64,000 nt of DNA from Candidatus Blautia intestinigallinarum (GCA_019112635.1 DXIX01000014.1:39661-103660); one strand, 5' to 3'; shown: positions 19,040 to 29,833, counted from the first letter of the stretch. The notes: generated by a model from the letters alone, not told the origin. Numbers and translations are program-made.

Positions 19040-20221
19040 ATGAACGACTTTTTGAAAGAAGCCAAAGAATTACAGGAAGAACTGACTTCGAACCGCCGTT
19101 ATCTCCACGCCAACGCGGAGACCGGTTTCGATCTTCCCAAAACCGTCGCTTTTGTGATGGAAAAACTTACCTCCTATGGGTACACTCCCATCCCCATGGG
19201 CGGCGGCATCGTCTGTACCTGCGGAATTCCTGGCAAAACTTTGATGATCCGAGCGGATATGGATGCGCTTCCCCAGCAGGAAGCCTCCGGCCTTCCCTTT
19301 GCCTGCCAGGATGGCGCCTGCCACTCCTGTGGTCACGATTCACACATAGCCATGCTTTTGGGAGCTGCGAAAATCCTGAAGGCCCATGAATCCGAGTTAA
19401 AAGGCACAGTAAAATTTCTCTTTCAGCCTGCAGAAGAACTGCTGGGCGGAGCAAAGAGCATGATCAAAGCCGGAGCTTTAGAGAATCCCAAAGTGGATGC
19501 CGCCATGGCCTTCCACATTAATTACGGGCCGATCATGGATCAAAATTTTCAGGTGGGCACACTATTCTACAGTGAGCAGGAGTCCTGCGCATCTGCCGAT
19601 GCCTTCGAGATCACTGTCCACGGCACTTCTGCCCACGGAAGTACGCCACATGTAGGCGTCAACGCCTTAAGTGTTGCCGCCAACATCATCGTGGCCCTGC
19701 AGCAATTCTTTACCTTACAGGTACCCTCTGATGAGCCATCGATTATGTCCATCTGCCAGCTCCACTCGGGAAGCGCCTCCAACATCATTCCCAGCGAAGC
19801 CGTCATGCAGGGCAGCATCCGAACCTTCACCAGAGAAAACCGTGCTTTTCTGCTGAAACAGCTTCATGACCTGACGGTAAAAACTGCTCAGATGTGGGGA
19901 GCCACTGCAGAAGTCAATATCTTCGCCGGCACAGGCCCAACAATTAATGACCGCAGCCTCAGTGCAGAAATGGGAGACTATTGTCGGGAAGTACTGGATG
20001 ATGTCCAGGTCATTCCGCCCCAGACATTTTCGGAAGATTTCTCTTACTACGGTGAACATGTCCCTACCTTCTTCGCCATGCTCTACGCAGGCGGACCGGA
20101 ACTGGGGCATCAATACTCGCTGCACGATCCCAGGGCAACTTTTGATGAATCCGCATTGCCTTATGGCAGCGCAGCTTTCTGTAACTGCGCATACCAATGG
20201 CTGAAAAATCACTGTGAATAA
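19040..20221 (+). CDS. M20-family amidohydrolase/peptidase
   Basis: 'IRADMDALPQQEASGLPFACQDGACHSCGHDSHIAMLLGAAKIL', 'KFLFQPAEELLGGAKSMI', typical M20D metal-site motifs. Confidence 0.92.
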   Translation: MNDFLKEAKELQEELTSNRRYLHANAETGFDLPKTVAFVMEKLTSYGYTPIPMGGGIVCTCGIPGKTLMIRADMDALPQQEASGLPFACQDGACHSCGHDSHIAMLLGAAKILKAHESELKGTVKFLFQPAEELLGGAKSMIKAGALENPKVDAAMAFHINYGPIMDQNFQVGTLFYSEQESCASADAFEITVHGTSAHGSTPHVGVNALSVAANIIVALQQFFTLQVPSDEPSIMSICQLHSGSASNIIPSEAVMQGSIRTFTRENRAFLLKQLHDLTVKTAQMWGATAEVNIFAGTGPTINDRSLSAEMGDYCREVLDDVQVIPPQTFSEDFSYYGEHVPTFFAMLYAGGPELGHQYSLHDPRATFDESALPYGSAAFCNCAYQWLKNHCE

Positions 20222-20239
20222 GATTGGGGGAGAGATTCT

Positions 20240-21412
20240 ATGAATGGTTTACACGCACTGACAATTATTCTATTAATCTATGCCATCGGCGACTTCGTTG
20301 CCACCAAGACAAAAGCGATTATCTCCATGCTGTTCGTGGCAGCTGTGATCTTCGCAATCTGCTTCTGGAACGGTCTTCCTTCCACCCTTTTCGAAGACTC
20401 TACTTTAATGGCCTTCTCCAGCGTCACCATCGGAATGATGCTGGTACATATGGGAACCACCATCAAACTTGCAGACTTTGTGCAGGAATATAAGACCGTC
20501 ATCATCGTCCTGTGCTCCACACTGGCTATCTGCGGCGGTGTTTATTTCATAGGAAGAATTTTTATCGATGAATACTACGCTCTGGCGAGTGCCCCTGTGC
20601 TGGGCGGTGCCGTCGTTGCCTTCCTGGTCATGACAGAGGCCATGAACAACATTGGAGCCACCGATGCCGCAGCTTTTGCCTCCCTGATTTTGATCATTCA
20701 GGGCATTGTCGGTTTTCCCATTGCCTCCATCTGCTGCAAAAGAGAAGCTCTCCGTCTAAAGAGTGAGATCGCAGCCGGACGGGTGAAGCTTGAAAAAAAA
20801 GAAGAGAAAAAAGAAGAAAAACCAAAATGGAGAATTATCCCTCCAATTCCGGACAAATATAACGGGGACAACCTGCTCCTTGCCAAACTGGCTGTGGTTG
20901 CCTGTCTGGCACAATGGCTGTCCAACCTGACCAATGGAAATGTCAACAATCTGGTCATCTGTCTTCTTCTGGGCGTGTTTTTCCGTGAGATTGGCTTCCT
21001 GGATGAGGCACCTTTGACCAAGGCTAATGGTTTTACCTTCGTCATCGGGGCTGCTCTGGTCAATGTCTTCACCAGCCTGGCCACTTCCACGCCTCAGATG
21101 ATCCTGTCCATGATCCGGCCTTTGATCATTGTCATCATCATCGGCGTGATCAGTTTTGCTTTGGTGTCCATCCTGGTCGGAAAAATTTTCAAACAAAGCT
21201 GGTATATCTGTATCGCTATGGCTTCGACGGCTCTCTTTGGTTTTCCGGGAACCTTCATTGTGTCCAATGAAGTAGCAAATGCCTCCGCGGACAATGACGA
21301 GGAGCGTGAGATTCTTCTGCAGAACATTATGCCGAAAATGATCATCTCCGGTATGGTCTCCGTATCCATCGTGTCTGTAGTTGTGGCCGGTGTCATGGCC
21401 GGATGGGTATAA
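20240..21412 (+). CDS. Multi-pass membrane protein, probable transporter (family not identified)
   Basis: 390 aa, about 10 hydrophobic segments with a charged central loop 'KLEKKEEKKEEKPKW'; 19 bp after the M20 gene. Confidence 0.75.
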   Translation: MNGLHALTIILLIYAIGDFVATKTKAIISMLFVAAVIFAICFWNGLPSTLFEDSTLMAFSSVTIGMMLVHMGTTIKLADFVQEYKTVIIVLCSTLAICGGVYFIGRIFIDEYYALASAPVLGGAVVAFLVMTEAMNNIGATDAAAFASLILIIQGIVGFPIASICCKREALRLKSEIAAGRVKLEKKEEKKEEKPKWRIIPPIPDKYNGDNLLLAKLAVVACLAQWLSNLTNGNVNNLVICLLLGVFFREIGFLDEAPLTKANGFTFVIGAALVNVFTSLATSTPQMILSMIRPLIIVIIIGVISFALVSILVGKIFKQSWYICIAMASTALFGFPGTFIVSNEVANASADNDEEREILLQNIMPKMIISGMVSVSIVSVVVAGVMAGWV

Positions 21413-21448
21413 ATAATTAGAAAAAACCTTGTTGAAATCAGAATTTTA

Positions 21449-21496
21449 AAAACCTTACAGAAAGCAAATCTTAACACTTGATTTCTGTAAGGTTTT
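21449..21496. terminator. Hairpin terminator between the convergent transporter and infA genes
   Basis: Perfect 15-bp inverted repeat AAAACCTTACAGAAA / TTTCTGTAAGGTTTT, 18-nt spacer. Confidence 0.75.
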
Positions 21497-21525
21497 CTTT
21501 TGTACTCTTCAAAATTTTCTTCTGC

Positions 21526-21744
21526 TTATTTATCGCGCCAGATGATTCTGCCCTTGGACAGATCATAAGGAGAAAGTTCTATCGTCACTTTATCTCCCGG
21601 CAGAATACGTATGAAATTCATACGAAGTTTTCCGCTGATATGAGCAAGCACCACATGCTTATTTTCCAGCTCTACTTTGAACATCGCGTTTGGCAGCTTC
21701 TCCAACACGGTACCTTCTACTTCAATTACGTCTGCTTTTGACAT
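21526..21744 (-). CDS. infA: translation initiation factor IF-1
   Basis: '[67 protein letters not shown]'. Confidence 0.98.
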   Translation of the reverse strand: MSKADVIEVEGTVLEKLPNAMFKVELENKHVVLAHISGKLRMNFIRILPGDKVTIELSPYDLSKGRIIWRDK

Positions 21745-21773
21745 GTAATTATAACCTCCTATGTCCTATCTAT

Positions 21774-22529
21774 TTATTTACTCAGAGTCAAGAGCTCCGG
21801 CTCTCCGTCTGTGATCAGGATCGTATTCTCATAATGTGCTGACAGAGATCCATCCTGTGTGGCAACGGTCCAGTCATCGTCCAGGAAGACCACATCGGCA
21901 CGTCCCATGTTAATCATAGGTTCCACAGCCAGCGTCATGCCAGGCATCAATCGGATTCCGCGTCTGTGCTGACGGAAGTTAGGGATCTGCGGGTCTTCAT
22001 GGAGATGGGTTCCTATTCCATGTCCGACCAAATCTCTCACCACGCCGTAACCAAAACTTTCTGCATAATCTCCTATTGCCGCTGAGATATCATAGAGATG
22101 ATTTCCCGCTTTCGCATATTTGAGTCCCTCGAAGAAACTCTGTTTTGTCACATCCATCAGTTGTCTGGTCTCCGGTGAGACTTCTCCCACAGCGTAGGTG
22201 CGGGCCGCATCCGAATGGTATCCTTTGTAAATCAATCCCGCGTCGATCTTCACCAGATCTCCCTCCTGGATCACTCTCGCATGGGAGGGAATCCCGTGTA
22301 CCACTTCATCGTTCAGAGAAATACAGAAAGATGCCGGGAAGCCATTATAGTTCAGGAAGTTGGGCGTGCATCCCAGCGAGCGTATCATCTCCTCCCCGAT
22401 CTTATCCAGTTCCCAGGTCGTAATCCCCGGTTTAATGTGTTCCGCCAGCTTCTCATGTACCTCTTCCAGATACTTTCCAGCTGTTCTCATTAGCTCTATT
22501 TCTCTTGAAGTCTTAATAGATACTGACAT
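21774..22529 (-). CDS. map: type I methionine aminopeptidase
   Basis: 'VSIKTSREIELMRTAGKYLEEV', 'FCISLNDEVVHGIPS', 'DAGLIYKGYHSDAART', 'GHGIGTHLHEDPQIPN'. Confidence 0.97.
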   Translation of the reverse strand: MSVSIKTSREIELMRTAGKYLEEVHEKLAEHIKPGITTWELDKIGEEMIRSLGCTPNFLNYNGFPASFCISLNDEVVHGIPSHARVIQEGDLVKIDAGLIYKGYHSDAARTYAVGEVSPETRQLMDVTKQSFFEGLKYAKAGNHLYDISAAIGDYAESFGYGVVRDLVGHGIGTHLHEDPQIPNFRQHRRGIRLMPGMTLAVEPMINMGRADVVFLDDDWTVATQDGSLSAHYENTILITDGEPELLTLSK

Positions 22530-22533
22530 ATTC

Positions 22534-23178
22534 TCAATCTCCTAAAATAGCAACGATGTCGTTAAATACTTCTTCCATATCCTTGGTTCCGTCTACGCGT
22601 TTCAATACCTGAGCTTTGGTATAGTAATCGATCAATGGCTGTGTCTGCTCATGGTATACATTCAGACGCTTTTTCACAGTCTCAGGCTTGTCATCGTCTC
22701 TCAGAATCAGCTTATCTCCGCAGGCGTCACACACACCTTCCACCTTGGTCGGAGCATAAACTACATGATAGGTTGCACCGCATTTCACGCAGGCTCTGCG
22801 TCCTGACATACGGTTGATGATATTTTCATCCGGTACATCCACATCGATTGCGTAATCAATTTTGCTATCAATTTTTCTCAGTGCCTCATCCAGACTCTCT
22901 GCCTGGGGAATGGTCCGTGGAAATCCATCCAGCACATAGCCATTCTTGGCGTCTTCCTGTCCAAGACGGTCCACAACCAGATCTACAACCAGTTCATCCG
23001 GAACCAAAAGCCCCTGATCCATGTATGTCTTTGCTTTCTTGCCGAGTTCCGTTCCCTCTTTGATGTTTGCACGGAAAATATCGCCTGTGGAGATATGGGG
23101 AATTCCATACTTCGCTGCGATTTTTTTCGCCTGTGTTCCTTTTCCAGCACCAGGTGCTCCCAACATAATGATTCTCAT
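22534..23178 (-). CDS. adk: adenylate kinase
   Basis: '[36 protein letters not shown]', '[15 protein letters not shown]', Cys4 lid. Confidence 0.98.
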   Translation of the reverse strand: MRIIMLGAPGAGKGTQAKKIAAKYGIPHISTGDIFRANIKEGTELGKKAKTYMDQGLLVPDELVVDLVVDRLGQEDAKNGYVLDGFPRTIPQAESLDEALRKIDSKIDYAIDVDVPDENIINRMSGRRACVKCGATYHVVYAPTKVEGVCDACGDKLILRDDDKPETVKKRLNVYHEQTQPLIDYYTKAQVLKRVDGTKDMEEVFNDIVAILGD

Positions 23179-23234
23179 AAAATACCTCCCACCAAATCAA
23201 GGCTGTGATGTTACCACCACAACCTCAACTTTAT

Positions 23235-24581
23235 TTAGTCGTTCAGGAAGCCTTTGTAATTCCTTACCAGCATCTGTGATTCAATCTGTTTGATTGACTC
23301 CAGTACCACGCCCACAACGATGATGATGGAAGTTCCGCCGAAGGAGACATCCGCACCAAATACACCATTGAAGAAAAATGGAATAACAGCTACAATGACT
23401 AACCCTACTGCTCCTATAAATATAATGTAATTTAAGATTTTTGTCAAATACTCTGACGTTGGTTTTCCTGGACGGATGCCCGGGATGAAACCACCCTGTT
23501 TTTTCATATTATCCGCAATCTCCAGCGGATTAAATGTGATAGAAGTGTAAAAATAGGCAAAGAAAATACACAATGCCACATAGACAACCAGACCAATGCT
23601 GTAGATTGGCTCATCCGGATTACACCAGTTGCTGGATGACAATCCATGGAGAATCTCCCCGCCGATTCCTCCCATATTGCTCTTTCCTGCGAAGGTAGCA
23701 ATCATGACAGGCATGGACATAATTGAAGATGCAAAGATGATCGGGATGACACCTGCGGTGTTCACCTTCAGTGGAATAAAGCTGGACTGTCCGCCCACCA
23801 TCTTCCTTCCCTGCATTTTCTTTGAATACTGTACGGGAATCTTTCTCTGTGCGCCGTTCAAGATCAAAACGAAAACAACAACAACCAATACAATCGCAAT
23901 AATAATCAGTGCCGCCAGTGTGCCTTTCGCAATCGTCTTTCCCTTCACAAAGGTATCATAGAGTGTCGCGAAATCACTTGGCATTCTGGAGACGATGTTA
24001 ATTGTCAGGACAATCGACATACCGTTTCCAACTTTTTTCTCTGTGATTCTCTCACCGATCCACATCAGCATAGCTGATCCAGCCGTCAGGCAGACAACCA
24101 CGACTGCTCCGGCTGCAAACTTTTCAAATCCGGAAGCGTCAGAACCGGAAGACATAATCGGAATCAATCCCTGTCTTCCAAATCCAATGGCCATCGCAAC
24201 GGACTCAAAAATAGACAGACCCACTGTTACATAGCGGGTAATCTCTGTAATCTTCTTCCTTCCTTCTTCTCCATCCTTATGCAGCTCTTCCAGCTTCGGT
24301 ATCGCAATGGTGAGAAGCTGTATAATGATGGACGCTGTAATGTACGGCGTGATATTCAGAGCAAAGATTGACATCTGGGTGAAAGATCCGCCGGTGAAGG
24401 CATCAAAGAAATTGAATGCATCACCGGACTGACTCTCAAACCACTGTTTGAAATAATCACCATCCACGCCCGGAACAGGGATCTCTGAACCGAGGCGGAT
24501 GACAAAAATCATGACAACCAGATAGAACAACTTTCTTCGAATATCTTTAACCTTAAAAACATTACGAAGACTTTTTAACAT
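23235..24581 (-). CDS. secY: preprotein translocase subunit SecY
   Basis: 448 aa, 'SEIPVPGVD', 'TPYITASIIIQLLTIAIPKLEEL', 'GFIPGIRPGKPTSEYLTKILN'. Confidence 0.98.
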   Translation of the reverse strand: MLKSLRNVFKVKDIRRKLFYLVVMIFVIRLGSEIPVPGVDGDYFKQWFESQSGDAFNFFDAFTGGSFTQMSIFALNITPYITASIIIQLLTIAIPKLEELHKDGEEGRKKITEITRYVTVGLSIFESVAMAIGFGRQGLIPIMSSGSDASGFEKFAAGAVVVVCLTAGSAMLMWIGERITEKKVGNGMSIVLTINIVSRMPSDFATLYDTFVKGKTIAKGTLAALIIIAIVLVVVVFVLILNGAQRKIPVQYSKKMQGRKMVGGQSSFIPLKVNTAGVIPIIFASSIMSMPVMIATFAGKSNMGGIGGEILHGLSSSNWCNPDEPIYSIGLVVYVALCIFFAYFYTSITFNPLEIADNMKKQGGFIPGIRPGKPTSEYLTKILNYIIFIGAVGLVIVAVIPFFFNGVFGADVSFGGTSIIIVVGVVLESIKQIESQMLVRNYKGFLND

Positions 24582-25048
24582 TAGATCACCTCTACTGTTC
24601 CACCTGCTGCTTCAATCTTTGCTTTTGCGCTGTCGCTGAACACTTTTACCTTGTTGTCTCTGTCGATCTTCGGCAGTTTTACGTTGAGCTTCTTGGTCAG
24701 CTCGCCGTTGCCAAGGATCTTAACACCGTCAACAACTTTGGAAACTGCTCCGCTTGCAAGCAGGCTGTCTACAGTTACCTCTGCTCCATCCTCAAATCTA
24801 TTCAAAACATCAACATTAATTGCTACGATATCCTTGGAGTTTCTGTTTGTGAAACCTCTCTTCGGAATACGTCTGTATAATGGCATCTGTCCGCCTTCGA
24901 ACCCAGGTTTCTTAGCACCTGAACGTGCTAACTGGCCCTTGTGTCCTTTACCTGCAGTCTTGCCATTGCCTGAACCATGTCCACGGCCTCTTCTGAAATT
25001 ATCACTGTGTTTAGAACCTTCTGCTGGTCTTAAATTGGATAAATCCAT
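24581..25048 (-). CDS. rplO: 50S ribosomal protein L15
   Basis: '[39 protein letters not shown]'; start trimmed. Confidence 0.97.
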   Translation of the reverse strand: MDLSNLRPAEGSKHSDNFRRGRGHGSGNGKTAGKGHKGQLARSGAKKPGFEGGQMPLYRRIPKRGFTNRNSKDIVAINVDVLNRFEDGAEVTVDSLLASGAVSKVVDGVKILGNGELTKKLNVKLPKIDRDNKVKVFSDSAKAKIEAAGGTVEVI

Positions 25049-25093
25049 GACTGGCACCTCCTTTTAAAATTTAACCACTGTCCAACTAAATCG

Positions 25094-25276
25094 TTAGGCT
25101 TCTTCTACTTTAACCAGGTGCTGTACCTGTTTGATCATTCCTCTTGTAGCTGCGTTGTCCGGAAGCTCTACTGTCTTGTTTACTTTACGAAGTCCCATAG
25201 CTTCCACAGTTTTTTTGTGTTTCGGAACGGCACCGATCGTAGATTTTACCAAAGTAACTTTCAATTTATCTGCCAT
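25094..25276 (-). CDS. rpmD: 50S ribosomal protein L30
   Basis: '[48 protein letters not shown]'; start trimmed. Confidence 0.96.
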   Translation of the reverse strand: MADKLKVTLVKSTIGAVPKHKKTVEAMGLRKVNKTVELPDNAATRGMIKQVQHLVKVEEA

Positions 25277-25289
25277 TTTTCCGTCCTCC

Positions 25290-25799
25290 TTAAGCCAAAA
25301 TCTCGTCAACAGATTTTCCGCGGAGTTTTGCAACTTCCTCCGGAGTTTTCAGCTGTCTCAAACCTTCGATGGTTGCAAGTACGACATTCTGCTTATTTCT
25401 GGAACCCATACATTTGGTACGGATATTTTTGATGCCTGCCAACTCGATAACCGCACGAGCCGGACCGCCAGCGATAACTCCAGTACCTTCCGGAGCTCTC
25501 TTCAGCAGCATCTGAGCACTGCCGAATTTGCCGACAAAGTCATGAGTGATACTTCCATTCTCGTCTCTGGCAACTGTTACCAGTTTTTTCATGGCATCTT
25601 CTTTTCCTTTACGGATTGCCTCCGGAATCTCGGCAGCTTTACCAAGACCTGCACCTACATGTCCATTGCCATCTCCGACAACAACTAAAGCTGAGAAACG
25701 GAAGTTACGACCGCCTTTAACAACTTTGGTAACACGTTTGATAGCTACCACTTTATCATTCAATTCTAACTGACTAGCGTCAATAAGATCACGCTTCAT
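25290..25799 (-). CDS. rpsE: 30S ribosomal protein S5
   Basis: '[48 protein letters not shown]'. Confidence 0.97.
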   Translation of the reverse strand: MKRDLIDASQLELNDKVVAIKRVTKVVKGGRNFRFSALVVVGDGNGHVGAGLGKAAEIPEAIRKGKEDAMKKLVTVARDENGSITHDFVGKFGSAQMLLKRAPEGTGVIAGGPARAVIELAGIKNIRTKCMGSRNKQNVVLATIEGLRQLKTPEEVAKLRGKSVDEILA

Positions 25800-25818
25800 G
25801 TGTTCTCGTTCCTCCCTT

Positions 25819-26187
25819 CTAGAAATCCAGCCCAGCTTCTCTTGCTGCGTCTGCCAATGCTTTTACTTTTCCGTGATAGAGGAATCCTCCTCTGTCGAAT
25901 ACCACACTGGTAATTCCTTTTTCAGCTGCTCTTTTTGCAATCACAGTTCCAACTTTAGCAGCTGCCTCTACGGTATTTGTGTGCTCCAGTCCTTCTTTGA
26001 CTTCTGCCTGAAGAGTAGAAGCGGATACCAGAGTACGTCCTTGTGTGTCATCAATAATCTGAGCATACATATGATTGTTGCTTCTGAACACTGCCAGACG
26101 TGGAGTCTGAGCTGTTCCGCTCAAATGATGACGTAATCTTCTATGCTTTTTCTGACGAATTTCCGCCTTAGATGCTTTCTTAATCAT
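25819..26187 (-). CDS. rplR: 50S ribosomal protein L18
   Basis: '[47 protein letters not shown]'; start with best-spaced GGAGA. Confidence 0.96.
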   Translation of the reverse strand: MIKKASKAEIRQKKHRRLRHHLSGTAQTPRLAVFRSNNHMYAQIIDDTQGRTLVSASTLQAEVKEGLEHTNTVEAAAKVGTVIAKRAAEKGITSVVFDRGGFLYHGKVKALADAAREAGLDF

Positions 26188-26204
26188 TTTCACACTCTCC
26201 TTAA

Positions 26205-26744
26205 TTATTTCTTACCAGTCTTACCAACTTTACGTCTGATAACCTCGTCAGCATACTTGATACCTTTACCTTTGTAAGGTTCCGGTCTTCTCTTATCTCT
26301 GATTTCAGCTGCGTACTGACCAACTTTTTCTTTGTCAATTCCTGCAACTGTAATCTTGTTGCCGTCCACAGTTGTCTCCAGTCCTTCTGGATCTTCCATC
26401 TCAACCGGATGAGAATAACCTAAGGATAATGTCAATTTTTTGCCCTGTTTCTGAGCTCTGTAACCTACACCGTTTACTTCCAGAACTTTTGTATATCCTT
26501 CGCTTACACCAACAACCATGTTGTGTACCAGGCTTCTGGTCAAACCATGCAGGGATTTCATTCTCTTCAAATCGTTTGGTCTTGTTACCACCACATGACC
26601 ATCTTCAACTTTGATGCCCATTTCTACAGGAAGTGTTTTCTCCAGTGTTCCTTTCGGGCCCTTTACTGTAACGTGATTGTCCTCTGTGATATCTACAGTT
26701 ACTCCTGCAGGAATCACAACTGGCAGTCTGCCGATTCGTGACAT
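26205..26744 (-). CDS. rplF: 50S ribosomal protein L6
   Basis: '[34 protein letters not shown]'; start trimmed from 26870. Confidence 0.97.
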   Translation of the reverse strand: MSRIGRLPVVIPAGVTVDITEDNHVTVKGPKGTLEKTLPVEMGIKVEDGHVVVTRPNDLKRMKSLHGLTRSLVHNMVVGVSEGYTKVLEVNGVGYRAQKQGKKLTLSLGYSHPVEMEDPEGLETTVDGNKITVAGIDKEKVGQYAAEIRDKRRPEPYKGKGIKYADEVIRRKVGKTGKK

Positions 26745-26772
26745 TTCGTCTTCCTCCTTACTTAAATTGTCG

Positions 26773-26794
26773 GAGAGAATTTTTGAATTCTCTC
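26773..26794 (-). other. Hairpin in the rpsH-rplF intergenic region
   Basis: Perfect 9-bp inverted repeat GAGAGAATT-tttg-AATTCTCTC. Confidence 0.5.
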
Positions 26795-26810
26795 TGTTTT
26801 CAGTATTTCT

Positions 26811-26863
26811 ATGCTTGATTCCATGCTTCGCCTTCAGGCTCGCACTCGCTAAGTGCTCAGTGC
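26811..26863 (-). repeat. Diverged copy of intergenic repeat
   Basis: Minus strand CACTTAGCGAGTGCGAGC..., sharing CTTAGCGAGTGC(A/G)AGC with 27291-27440; abuts the rpsH stop codon. Confidence 0.55.
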
Positions 26864-27265
26864 CTACCAAACGAATGCTAATACTTCGCCGCCTACCTGA
26901 AGCTTTCTTGCTTCTTTATCTGTAATCACACCCTGATTGGTGGACAGAATGGCAATTCCCAGACCGCCCAGTACTCTTGGCAGCTCATCTTTTCCAGCGT
27001 ATACACGCAGTCCTGGTTTTGAGATTCTCTTAAGACCAGTGATGATTTTCTGATTTTTATCCTCACCATATTTCAGTGTGATGTGGATTGTCTGGAATTT
27101 TCCGTCTTCTACAAGATCGTATTTTGCAATATATCCTTCATCAACGAGAATGTTGGCAATCGCAATTTTCATTTTAGATGCAGGTACATCTACCGTATCG
27201 TGTTTTGCAGTGTTTGCGTTACGGATTCTTGTAAGCATATCTGCAATCGGATCGCTCATTGTCAT
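26864..27265 (-). CDS. rpsH: 30S ribosomal protein S8
   Basis: '[31 protein letters not shown]'. Confidence 0.97.
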   Translation of the reverse strand: MTMSDPIADMLTRIRNANTAKHDTVDVPASKMKIAIANILVDEGYIAKYDLVEDGKFQTIHITLKYGEDKNQKIITGLKRISKPGLRVYAGKDELPRVLGGLGIAILSTNQGVITDKEARKLQVGGEVLAFVW

Positions 27266-27290
27266 TTAAGGTTGCCTCCTTTTTTCATAT

Positions 27291-27440
27291 TCAAAACGTT
27301 GGGCGTTCATTAAGTTGCCCGTGGGGTATCTTCCCTCAACTAAGCTCGTCCTGCGCTTATCAGCTTGCACTCGCTAAGGTTCGGGAAGGGCCTCGCACTA
27401 AATTCGCGCTGCGCTTTTAGCTTGCGCTCATTAAGTTACT
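27291..27440 (-). repeat. Tandem degenerate ~55-60 bp intergenic repeats between rpsN and rpsH
   Basis: Minus strand: AACTTAATGAGCGCAAGCTAAAAGCGCAGCGCGAATTTAGTGCGAGG... / AACCTTAGCGAGTGCAAGCTGATAAGCGCAGGACGAGCTTAGTTGAGG... / partial AACTTAATGAACGCCC. Confidence 0.75.
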
Positions 27441-27446
27441 TTCGGC

Positions 27447-27632
27447 CTACCAGCTTGCTTTCTTTACGCCCGGGATCTGTCCCTTGTATGCTAACTCACG
27501 GAAACAAATTCTGCAGATACCGTATTTTCTCAGATATGCATGTGGACGTCCGCAGATTCTGCAACGGTTATATTCTCTTGTGGAATATTTCGGTTTACGC
27601 TGCTGTTTGATTTTCATTGCTGTTTTAGCCAT
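27447..27632 (-). CDS. rpsN: 30S ribosomal protein S14 type Z (zinc-binding)
   Basis: 61 aa with [21 protein letters not shown] (C-x2-C...C-x2-C). Confidence 0.96.
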   Translation of the reverse strand: MAKTAMKIKQQRKPKYSTREYNRCRICGRPHAYLRKYGICRICFRELAYKGQIPGVKKASW

Positions 27633-27652
27633 GAACAATTCCTCCTATATTC

Positions 27653-28192
27653 CTACTTTGCAAATGGCATATTGAATAATGTCAACAATTCACGAGCTTC
27701 TTCATCAGTCTTGGCTGTGGTAACGAAAATAATATCCATACCTCTTACCTTATCGACTTTATCATATTCAATTTCCGGGAAAATCAGCTGTTCTTTGATT
27801 CCCAGAGCATAATTTCCTCTTCCATCAAAAGCATTTGGATTTACACCGCGGAAGTCACGTACACGAGGCAGAGCCAGGTTGATCAGACGATCAGCAAACT
27901 CATACATTTTCTCGCCTCTTAATGTAACTTTACAACCAATGGGCATACCCTCTCTGATTTTGAAGTTAGCCACAGATTTTTTTGCTTTTGTTGCAATTGC
28001 TTTCTGTCCGGTGATCAGTTCCATATCACCCATTGCAGCGTCCAGAAGTTTTGCGTTTTCTTTCGCTTCACCAACACCCATATTTACAACGATCTTTTCG
28101 AGTTTTGGCACTTCCATAATATTTTTATATCCGAACTTTTTCATCATGGCATCCATGATTTCATTCTTGTAAGCGTCTCTCAATCTACTCAC
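27653..28192 (-). CDS. rplE: 50S ribosomal protein L5
   Basis: '[63 protein letters not shown]'. Confidence 0.97.
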   Translation of the reverse strand: MSRLRDAYKNEIMDAMMKKFGYKNIMEVPKLEKIVVNMGVGEAKENAKLLDAAMGDMELITGQKAIATKAKKSVANFKIREGMPIGCKVTLRGEKMYEFADRLINLALPRVRDFRGVNPNAFDGRGNYALGIKEQLIFPEIEYDKVDKVRGMDIIFVTTAKTDEEARELLTLFNMPFAK

Positions 28193-28214
28193 GATTCTAT
28201 GCCTCCTCTCTCAA

Positions 28215-28526
28215 TTAATCGAGCACTTTGCCGGTTGCTTTTGCGTAACGCACTTTTTTATCTCCATCCATCTTGAATCCAACACGGGTAACCTTTCCGT
28301 CGGATACAACCATAACGTTGGACACATGGATCGGAGCTTCTCTGTTAATGATTCCGCCTTCTGTGTTAGCCATAGAAGGTTTTGCATGTTTGGTAATCAT
28401 GTTCACATTTTCAACGAGAACTGTGCTGTTCTTTACGTTTACAGAGAGAACCTTGCCCTCTTTGCCTTTATCTTTTCCAGTGATTACTTTGACTGTATCA
28501 CCTTTTTTAATTTTCATAGCTGACAT
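28215..28526 (-). CDS. rplX: 50S ribosomal protein L24
   Basis: '[26 protein letters not shown]'; start chosen by upstream GGAGG. Confidence 0.96.
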   Translation of the reverse strand: MSAMKIKKGDTVKVITGKDKGKEGKVLSVNVKNSTVLVENVNMITKHAKPSMANTEGGIINREAPIHVSNVMVVSDGKVTRVGFKMDGDKKVRYAKATGKVLD

Positions 28527-28536
28527 ACGCACCCTC

Positions 28537-28905
28537 CTATAATACTTCCGGAGCTAAGGACACGATTTTCATGAATTTCTTCTCACGAAGCTCTCTGGCT
28601 ACCGGTCCAAAGATACGTGTTCCTCTCGGAGTTAAGTCATCCTTGATAATTACTGCTGCGTTTTCATCAAATTTAATATAAGAACCATCTTTACGGCGAG
28701 CGCCTTTTTTGCTGCGTACAACAACTGCTTTTACAACATCACCTTTTTTGACAACGCCGCCTGGTGTTGCATCTTTGACCGTAGCAACGATGGTGTCACC
28801 AATATTCGCATATCTTCTTGTAGAACCGCCCATAACACGGATGCAAAGGATTTCTTTTGCACCGGTATTATCAGCAACTCTCAGTCTGCTTTCCTGCTGA
28901 ATCAT
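28537..28905 (-). CDS. rplN: 50S ribosomal protein L14
   Basis: '[28 protein letters not shown]'. Confidence 0.98.
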   Translation of the reverse strand: MIQQESRLRVADNTGAKEILCIRVMGGSTRRYANIGDTIVATVKDATPGGVVKKGDVVKAVVVRSKKGARRKDGSYIKFDENAAVIIKDDLTPRGTRIFGPVARELREKKFMKIVSLAPEVL

Positions 28906-28942
28906 ACTGGTATTCCTCCTTACGATTTTTACCTTTATCCAA

Positions 28943-29197
28943 TTATTTCACTTTCTCAACGATCTCCACAAGTCTCCATCTTTTGTCCTTGGACAGAGGT
29001 CTTGTCTCCATTACTCTAACGGTATCACCGATGCTGCACTCATTGTTTGCATCATGCGCTTTCAGTTTATAGGTTCTCTTTACGATCTTTTTGTAAAGAG
29101 GATGTTTTACATGGTCTTCAATGGCAACAACAATCGTCTTATCCATTTTATTGCTGACTACTTTGCCAACACGGGTTTTTCTCAGATTTCTTTCCAC
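28943..29197 (-). CDS. rpsQ: 30S ribosomal protein S17
   Basis: '[37 protein letters not shown]'. Confidence 0.97.
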   Translation of the reverse strand: MERNLRKTRVGKVVSNKMDKTIVVAIEDHVKHPLYKKIVKRTYKLKAHDANNECSIGDTVRVMETRPLSKDKRWRLVEIVEKVK

Positions 29198-29199
29198 GA

Positions 29200-29406
29200 T
29201 TATGCCTCCTTAGCCTGCTCAGCAATCACTGTCTGGATTCTGGCAATATTTCTGCGAACCTCTTTGATTCTGCTGGTGTTGTCCAGCTGGTTGGTTGCAT
29301 TCTGAAATCTCAAGTTAAAGAGTTCCTTCTTAGCAGCTACTAATTCTTCGTTCAGCTCTGTAGCTGATTTTGTTCTTAAATCTTCTACGAATTTATTAAT
29401 TTTCAC
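29200..29406 (-). CDS. rpmC: 50S ribosomal protein L29
   Basis: '[56 protein letters not shown]'; GTG start chosen by SD spacing (alternative 29415). Confidence 0.94.
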   Translation of the reverse strand: MKINKFVEDLRTKSATELNEELVAAKKELFNLRFQNATNQLDNTSRIKEVRRNIARIQTVIAEQAKEA

Positions 29407-29833
29407 TGTTATCACCGCCTTCTAAGTCTGCACGAGAAACGATTTTGCATTTACATGGTAACTTGTGCATTGCAAGACGTAACGCTTCACGAGCAGTTGC
29501 CTCTGGAACGCCTGCAATTTCGAACATTACACGTCCTGGTTTTACCACTGCAACCCAGTACTCCAGGGAGCCTTTACCGGAACCCATACGTGTCTCTGCT
29601 GGTTTTGCTGTAACTGGTTTATCTGGAAAAATCTTGATCCAAACCTGGCCGCCACGTTTGATATAACGAGTCATGGCAATACGGGCTGCCTCAATCTGAT
29701 TGGAACGAATCCAACATGGTTCGGTTGCAACAAGTCCGTACTCACCGTAATTGATCTTATTACCTCTTAAGGCTTTTCCTCTCATGGATCCACGGAATTG
29801 TTTACGACGTTTTACTCTTTTTGGCATTAACAT
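29396..29833 (-). CDS. rplP: 50S ribosomal protein L16
   Basis: '[36 protein letters not shown]'. Confidence 0.97.
   Translation of the reverse strand: MLMPKRVKRRKQFRGSMRGKALRGNKINYGEYGLVATEPCWIRSNQIEAARIAMTRYIKRGGQVWIKIFPDKPVTAKPAETRMGSGKGSLEYWVAVVKPGRVMFEIAGVPEATAREALRLAMHKLPCKCKIVSRADLEGGDNSEN

Noticed and set aside
26745-26870. N-terminal extension of the rplF ORF
   Set aside because: Upstream residues derive from the intergenic repeat/hairpin; conserved L6 begins at [12 protein letters not shown].
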